DNA of 10,165 nt from an uncultured Fidelibacterota bacterium (GTDB lineage: Bacteria > Marinisomatota > Marinisomatia > Marinisomatales > UBA1611). The notes beneath the pieces were generated by a model that did not search any database, was not told where the DNA came from, and saw only the letters and a list, made by a program, of their open reading frames with translations. Location of the stretch: NCBI GenBank assembly GCA_913045415.1, contig CAJWPW010000021.1:1-10165 (forward strand), in the 5' to 3' direction. Positions 7,707-10,165 of the stretch are shown here, in pieces (within the stretch, counting starts at the first letter, position 1; each line of letters opens with the position of its first letter). Position numbers and translations under genes: made by a program.

Positions 7707-9173
7707 TTAATATGCTTTTGCGTAAATCACCTCGTGCTTCGCAGGTTTTCCGGAATAAACACAGGTTAATCCTTCCGGGTTTTCTGACATTGGAATACAA
7801 CGAATTGTGGCTTTAATATCTTCTTTCACCCTTGCTTCCGTTTCATCGGTCCCATCCCAGCCACAACGAACAAACCCGCCTTCTTTAATGACTTTTTTCA
7901 ACTCATCATAGGTCGAAACTTTATGTGTATTCTCTTGCTGAAATATTAATGCTTGCTGGAAAAGTCCTTTCTGTATTTCCTCTAATAAATCGGGAATCTG
8001 AGCTACAGCTTCATCTTTGGATAAAAATGACTTATCTCCTGTATCCCGCCGAGCCACAACCATATTTCCATTCTTTACATCTCGCGGACCTACTTCTAGC
8101 CGTAGTGGAACACCTTTCATTTCCCATTCATTGAATTTGAACCCCGGGGAATTATCTGTCCAATCCTGATGAACTCGAACATCTGCACCCTCTAATGATT
8201 CAACAATAGGAGCAAGATAATCTTTCACCGCTTTTTCCTGTTCTTCATTGCGAGATATAGGAATAATAACCACCTGGATTGGTGCAATTTTTGGCGGCAG
8301 GCGGAGACCTTTTTCATCACCATGTGTTAAGATCACAGCACCCACAAGGCGTGTACTGACCCCCCAACTGGTGGCCCAGACCAACTCTTTTTTATTCTCT
8401 TTGGTTTGAAAGGTGACATCAAAGGCCTTTGCAAAATTCTGTCCAAGATTATGGGATGTGCCGGCTTGGAGCGCACGTTTATCTCCCATCATGGCTTCGA
8501 TACAATACGTTTTATCCGCGCCTGCAAATTTTTCAGATTCCGTTTTTAATCCTGTGAGTACCGGTATTGCTAAATAATCCTCAGCCAATTGGCGGTAGAG
8601 TTCTAGGATATCCAGCGTTTCTTTTTGGGCTTCTTCTGATGTGGCGTGTGCTGTATGCCCTTCCTGCCATAAAAATTCTGATGTCCGGAGAAATAACCGC
8701 GTCCGCATCTCCCACCGAACCACATTGGCCCATTGATTAATCAATATAGGAAGATCCCGGTAGGATTGGATCCATTTTTTATACATGGACCAGATCACTG
8801 TTTCTGATGTGGGACGTACAATGATCTCTTCTTCCAATTTAGAATCCGGATCCACTATAATGCCTTTCTCGTCGTCGGCTTTGAGACGCGTGTGTGTTAC
8901 TATCGCACATTCCTTAGCAAATCCTTCCACGTGTTGTGCTTCCTTTGCCAAAAATGATTTTGGAATAAAAAGCGGGAAATAGGCATTTACGTGGCCCGTG
9001 GCTTTGATCATTTTATCGAATGATTCTTTGATATTATCCCAGAGTTGAAAACCATAAGGTTTAATAACCATGGTTCCCTTCACGGGACCATGATCAGCCA
9101 AGTCTGCTCGCTTTACAACCTGGTTGTACCATGCGGAAAAATCTGTATCTCTGTTGGGTAATCCTTTGCTCAT
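7707..9173 (-). CDS. proS: Prolyl-tRNA synthetase, archaeal/eukaryotic-type (class II)
   Basis: Charges tRNA-Pro with proline. At 488 residues it is the short archaeal/eukaryotic-like type, without the bacterial-type editing insertion. Class II catalytic motifs are in place: motif 1 region GTMVIKPYGFQLWDNI (33-48) and YFPLFIP; the proline-recognition RPTSET (120-125); motif 2 VVRWEMRTRLFLR (151-163); motif 3 STRLVGAVILTHGDEKGLRL (273-292), with Arg275 for ATP. The anticodon-binding domain starts about 297 (IAPIQVVIIPI), and the C-terminal domain, with Cys437, Cys459 and Cys471, ends in the aromatic ...AKAY, the terminal Tyr expected in this group. Such ProRS enzymes occur in several bacterial phyla. 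It starts at ATG 9173, close behind a TATAAT box. It is convergent with nothing and stands alone on the minus strand between recO and the oxygenase gene. Confidence 0.96.
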   Translation of the reverse strand: MSKGLPNRDTDFSAWYNQVVKRADLADHGPVKGTMVIKPYGFQLWDNIKESFDKMIKATGHVNAYFPLFIPKSFLAKEAQHVEGFAKECAIVTHTRLKADDEKGIIVDPDSKLEEEIIVRPTSETVIWSMYKKWIQSYRDLPILINQWANVVRWEMRTRLFLRTSEFLWQEGHTAHATSEEAQKETLDILELYRQLAEDYLAIPVLTGLKTESEKFAGADKTYCIEAMMGDKRALQAGTSHNLGQNFAKAFDVTFQTKENKKELVWATSWGVSTRLVGAVILTHGDEKGLRLPPKIAPIQVVIIPISRNEEQEKAVKDYLAPIVESLEGADVRVHQDWTDNSPGFKFNEWEMKGVPLRLEVGPRDVKNGNMVVARRDTGDKSFLSKDEAVAQIPDLLEEIQKGLFQQALIFQQENTHKVSTYDELKKVIKEGGFVRCGWDGTDETEARVKEDIKATIRCIPMSENPEGLTCVYSGKPAKHEVIYAKAY

Positions 9174-9191
9174 AATAAAACGTATATCTCG

Positions 9192-9197
9192 ATTATA
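9192..9197 (-). promoter_or_regulatory. TATAAT box upstream of proS
   Basis: On the minus strand a perfect TATAAT (9197 to 9192, within TATATAAT) lies 18 bases before the proS ATG, so the transcript leader would be only about 12 bases, nearly leaderless. No convincing -35 is seen at 17 bases. Confidence 0.4.
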
Positions 9198-9251
9198 TAG
9201 ACGGGAAAATTACGGCATAGGTAAAGGGGCTCCAAAGATGATAAACACCAA

Positions 9252-9268
9252 AATGACATAATGTCATT
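9252..9268. repeat. Perfect 17-base palindrome, candidate operator upstream of proS
   Basis: AATGACAT-A-ATGTCATT: two exactly complementary 8-base arms around a single base. The one-base centre makes it poor as an RNA hairpin but ideal for a symmetric DNA-binding dimer. It lies about 74 bases upstream of the predicted proS start and 92 bases after the stop of the oxygenase gene. Regulator unknown. Confidence 0.5.
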
Positions 9269-9317
9269 CCGGAAATTATGATAGCCAACTCTTTATTCTC
9301 TATCTAGTGAAGATTAG

Positions 9318-9336
9318 AACCTTTCAAAGGTTTTTT
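9318..9336 (+). terminator. Weak intrinsic terminator-like hairpin after the oxygenase gene
   Basis: AACCTT / AAGGTT form a 6-bp stem with a 3-base loop (TCA), extendable by a G-T wobble, followed on the plus strand by four T residues. It lies 27 bases past the minus-strand stop of the oxygenase gene, the right place to terminate that gene, but read on the minus strand the tail is not T-rich. No plus-strand gene is known to end here. Its direction is doubtful and the stem is short. Confidence 0.35.
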
Positions 9337-9359
9337 ACAGAATATCTAAAATGGGAAAA

Positions 9360-10163
9360 TTATTTTGCCCAACATACAGGAAATAGCGGATGGTCCATTG
9401 GGTCACCTTGCTTAAAGGATCTTAATTCCGGAAAGGGCGGTGAAGTTTCTCCTGGCCTTTCAGCGAAAACTGCATCGTCACCTATCCAGCGAGACGAAAA
9501 AGCTCTTCTTCTTATTTCGCTATGGGAATTCCCTTTCCCAGAATGAAGCGTTTTAAAATGAAAAACAATACAATCCCCCGGCTCCATATCCCATGATAAG
9601 ATCTTATGTTCATTCCTATGGGCATCAATGTCTGGGATTGAATCAAAACACCCGGGAGGATAGTCATAGTCACTTAAGGTCAGGAATTTGATGGGCATGA
9701 ACATTTTTCCTAACAGATGAGAACCGGCAACAAACTCTAGCCCCGATTCTTTCGGAACTGGATCTAAGGGCAGCCAAATACTGCACACCTGTTCACCATC
9801 TACACAATAATAGGGCTGATCATGATGCCAGGGTGTTGACTCAGATGTTTTCGGTTCTTTTACAAGAACATGTTCATGAAAGATCCGCATCTCTGAAGAT
9901 TGAGTTAAACAGCCAGCAATTTCCGCTGCCGGAGAATTCAAAATGAAATTATTATATTCTTTAATACGGCTCCAATTACAATAATCATCGTAAAAATCAC
10001 CTTCATCATCTTGTGGAGTGTATTGGCAGGCATAGGGCCCCGGATCCTTACGGTTTTTCTCTATGCCCTCAGCTAAAATGCGTAGCCAATCACGATCAAA
10101 AGTATTTTTGAGCAGGATGGCACCATTTTCAGAAAATTCCTGAATTTGCGATTTGGATATCAC
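9360..10163 (-). CDS. Phytanoyl-CoA-dioxygenase-family Fe(II)/2-oxoglutarate-dependent oxygenase (probably complete or nearly so)
   Basis: A 267-residue PhyH-family oxygenase. The metal-binding facial triad is readable: His113 and Asp115 in TPWHHDQPYY (residues 110-119; HxD), and distal His207 in FKTLHSGKGN (203-212). The arginine expected to hold 2-oxoglutarate lies in RRRAFSSRW (218-226). The jelly-roll strands continue as VCSIWLPLDPV and ESGLEFVAGSH (139-149). Members hydroxylate diverse small molecules (lipids, amino acids, ectoine, quinolones), and the substrate cannot be inferred here. The frame reaches the right edge: GTG at 10163 could start it, giving a usual N-terminus ISKSQIQEFSENGAILL, but the frame is still open beyond the window, so an upstream start is possible. 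It is separated by 186 bases from proS and shares the strand; no functional link with neighbours is evident. Confidence 0.88.
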   Translation of the reverse strand: MISKSQIQEFSENGAILLKNTFDRDWLRILAEGIEKNRKDPGPYACQYTPQDDEGDFYDDYCNWSRIKEYNNFILNSPAAEIAGCLTQSSEMRIFHEHVLVKEPKTSESTPWHHDQPYYCVDGEQVCSIWLPLDPVPKESGLEFVAGSHLLGKMFMPIKFLTLSDYDYPPGCFDSIPDIDAHRNEHKILSWDMEPGDCIVFHFKTLHSGKGNSHSEIRRRAFSSRWIGDDAVFAERPGETSPPFPELRSFKQGDPMDHPLFPVCWAK

Positions 10164-10165
10164 CC

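Noticed and set aside
9307..9546. Plus-strand open frame over the 3' part of the oxygenase gene
   Set aside because: It is an antisense shadow; the minus strand encodes conserved PhyH residues there.

Overview
The window looks like chromosome from a member of the FCB group (Fibrobacteres-Chlorobi-Bacteroidetes and relatives), possibly a marine Marinimicrobia/SAR406-type lineage. That placement is an inference from protein style: an FCB-like rhomboid tail, an archaeal/eukaryotic-type prolyl-tRNA synthetase, and sparse Shine-Dalgarno sites with several TTG/GTG starts. No marker gene settles it. Base composition is AT-rich and looks even throughout. I see no insertion sequence, phage gene, CRISPR array, tRNA or rRNA, and no non-coding stretch longer than about 190 bases.

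Layout. Nearly everything is on the minus strand. From the left: a partial polysaccharide flippase (runs off the left edge) lies just downstream of a FemAB/GNAT-type transferase; together they form a cell-envelope pair. A 118-base divergent region follows, and then the only plus-strand block: eno (TTG start), an FtsB/DivIC-type division protein, a small antibiotic-biosynthesis-monooxygenase-like protein, and a 34-codon stub of a FAD-binding enzyme. The block collides, with only 3 bases to spare, with the 3' end of motB on the minus strand. Then, still on minus, come motA, a rhomboid protease, a DUF4105-like hypothetical with a possible Cys/His catalytic pair, recO, proS, and a phytanoyl-CoA-dioxygenase-like Fe(II)/2-oxoglutarate oxygenase that reaches the right edge.

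Functional grouping. eno-ftsB-abm is a tightly overlapping housekeeping operon (glycolysis plus septum formation). motA-motB encode a proton- or sodium-driven stator with no other motility gene in view. recO, the DUF4105-like gene and the rhomboid gene are packed as one operon (3-base gap, then an ATGA overlap), which makes the last two the most interesting unexplained pairing. proS and recO each have a perfect TATAAT box upstream.

Most of the window is ordinary core genome. The points worth a second look are the truncated flavoprotein at the convergent junction (scar, inversion edge or assembly join), the uncharacterised hydrolase-like gene coupled to the rhomboid, a perfect 17-base palindrome upstream of proS, a RecO lacking zinc-finger cysteines, and an 8-bp stem-loop in front of motA.
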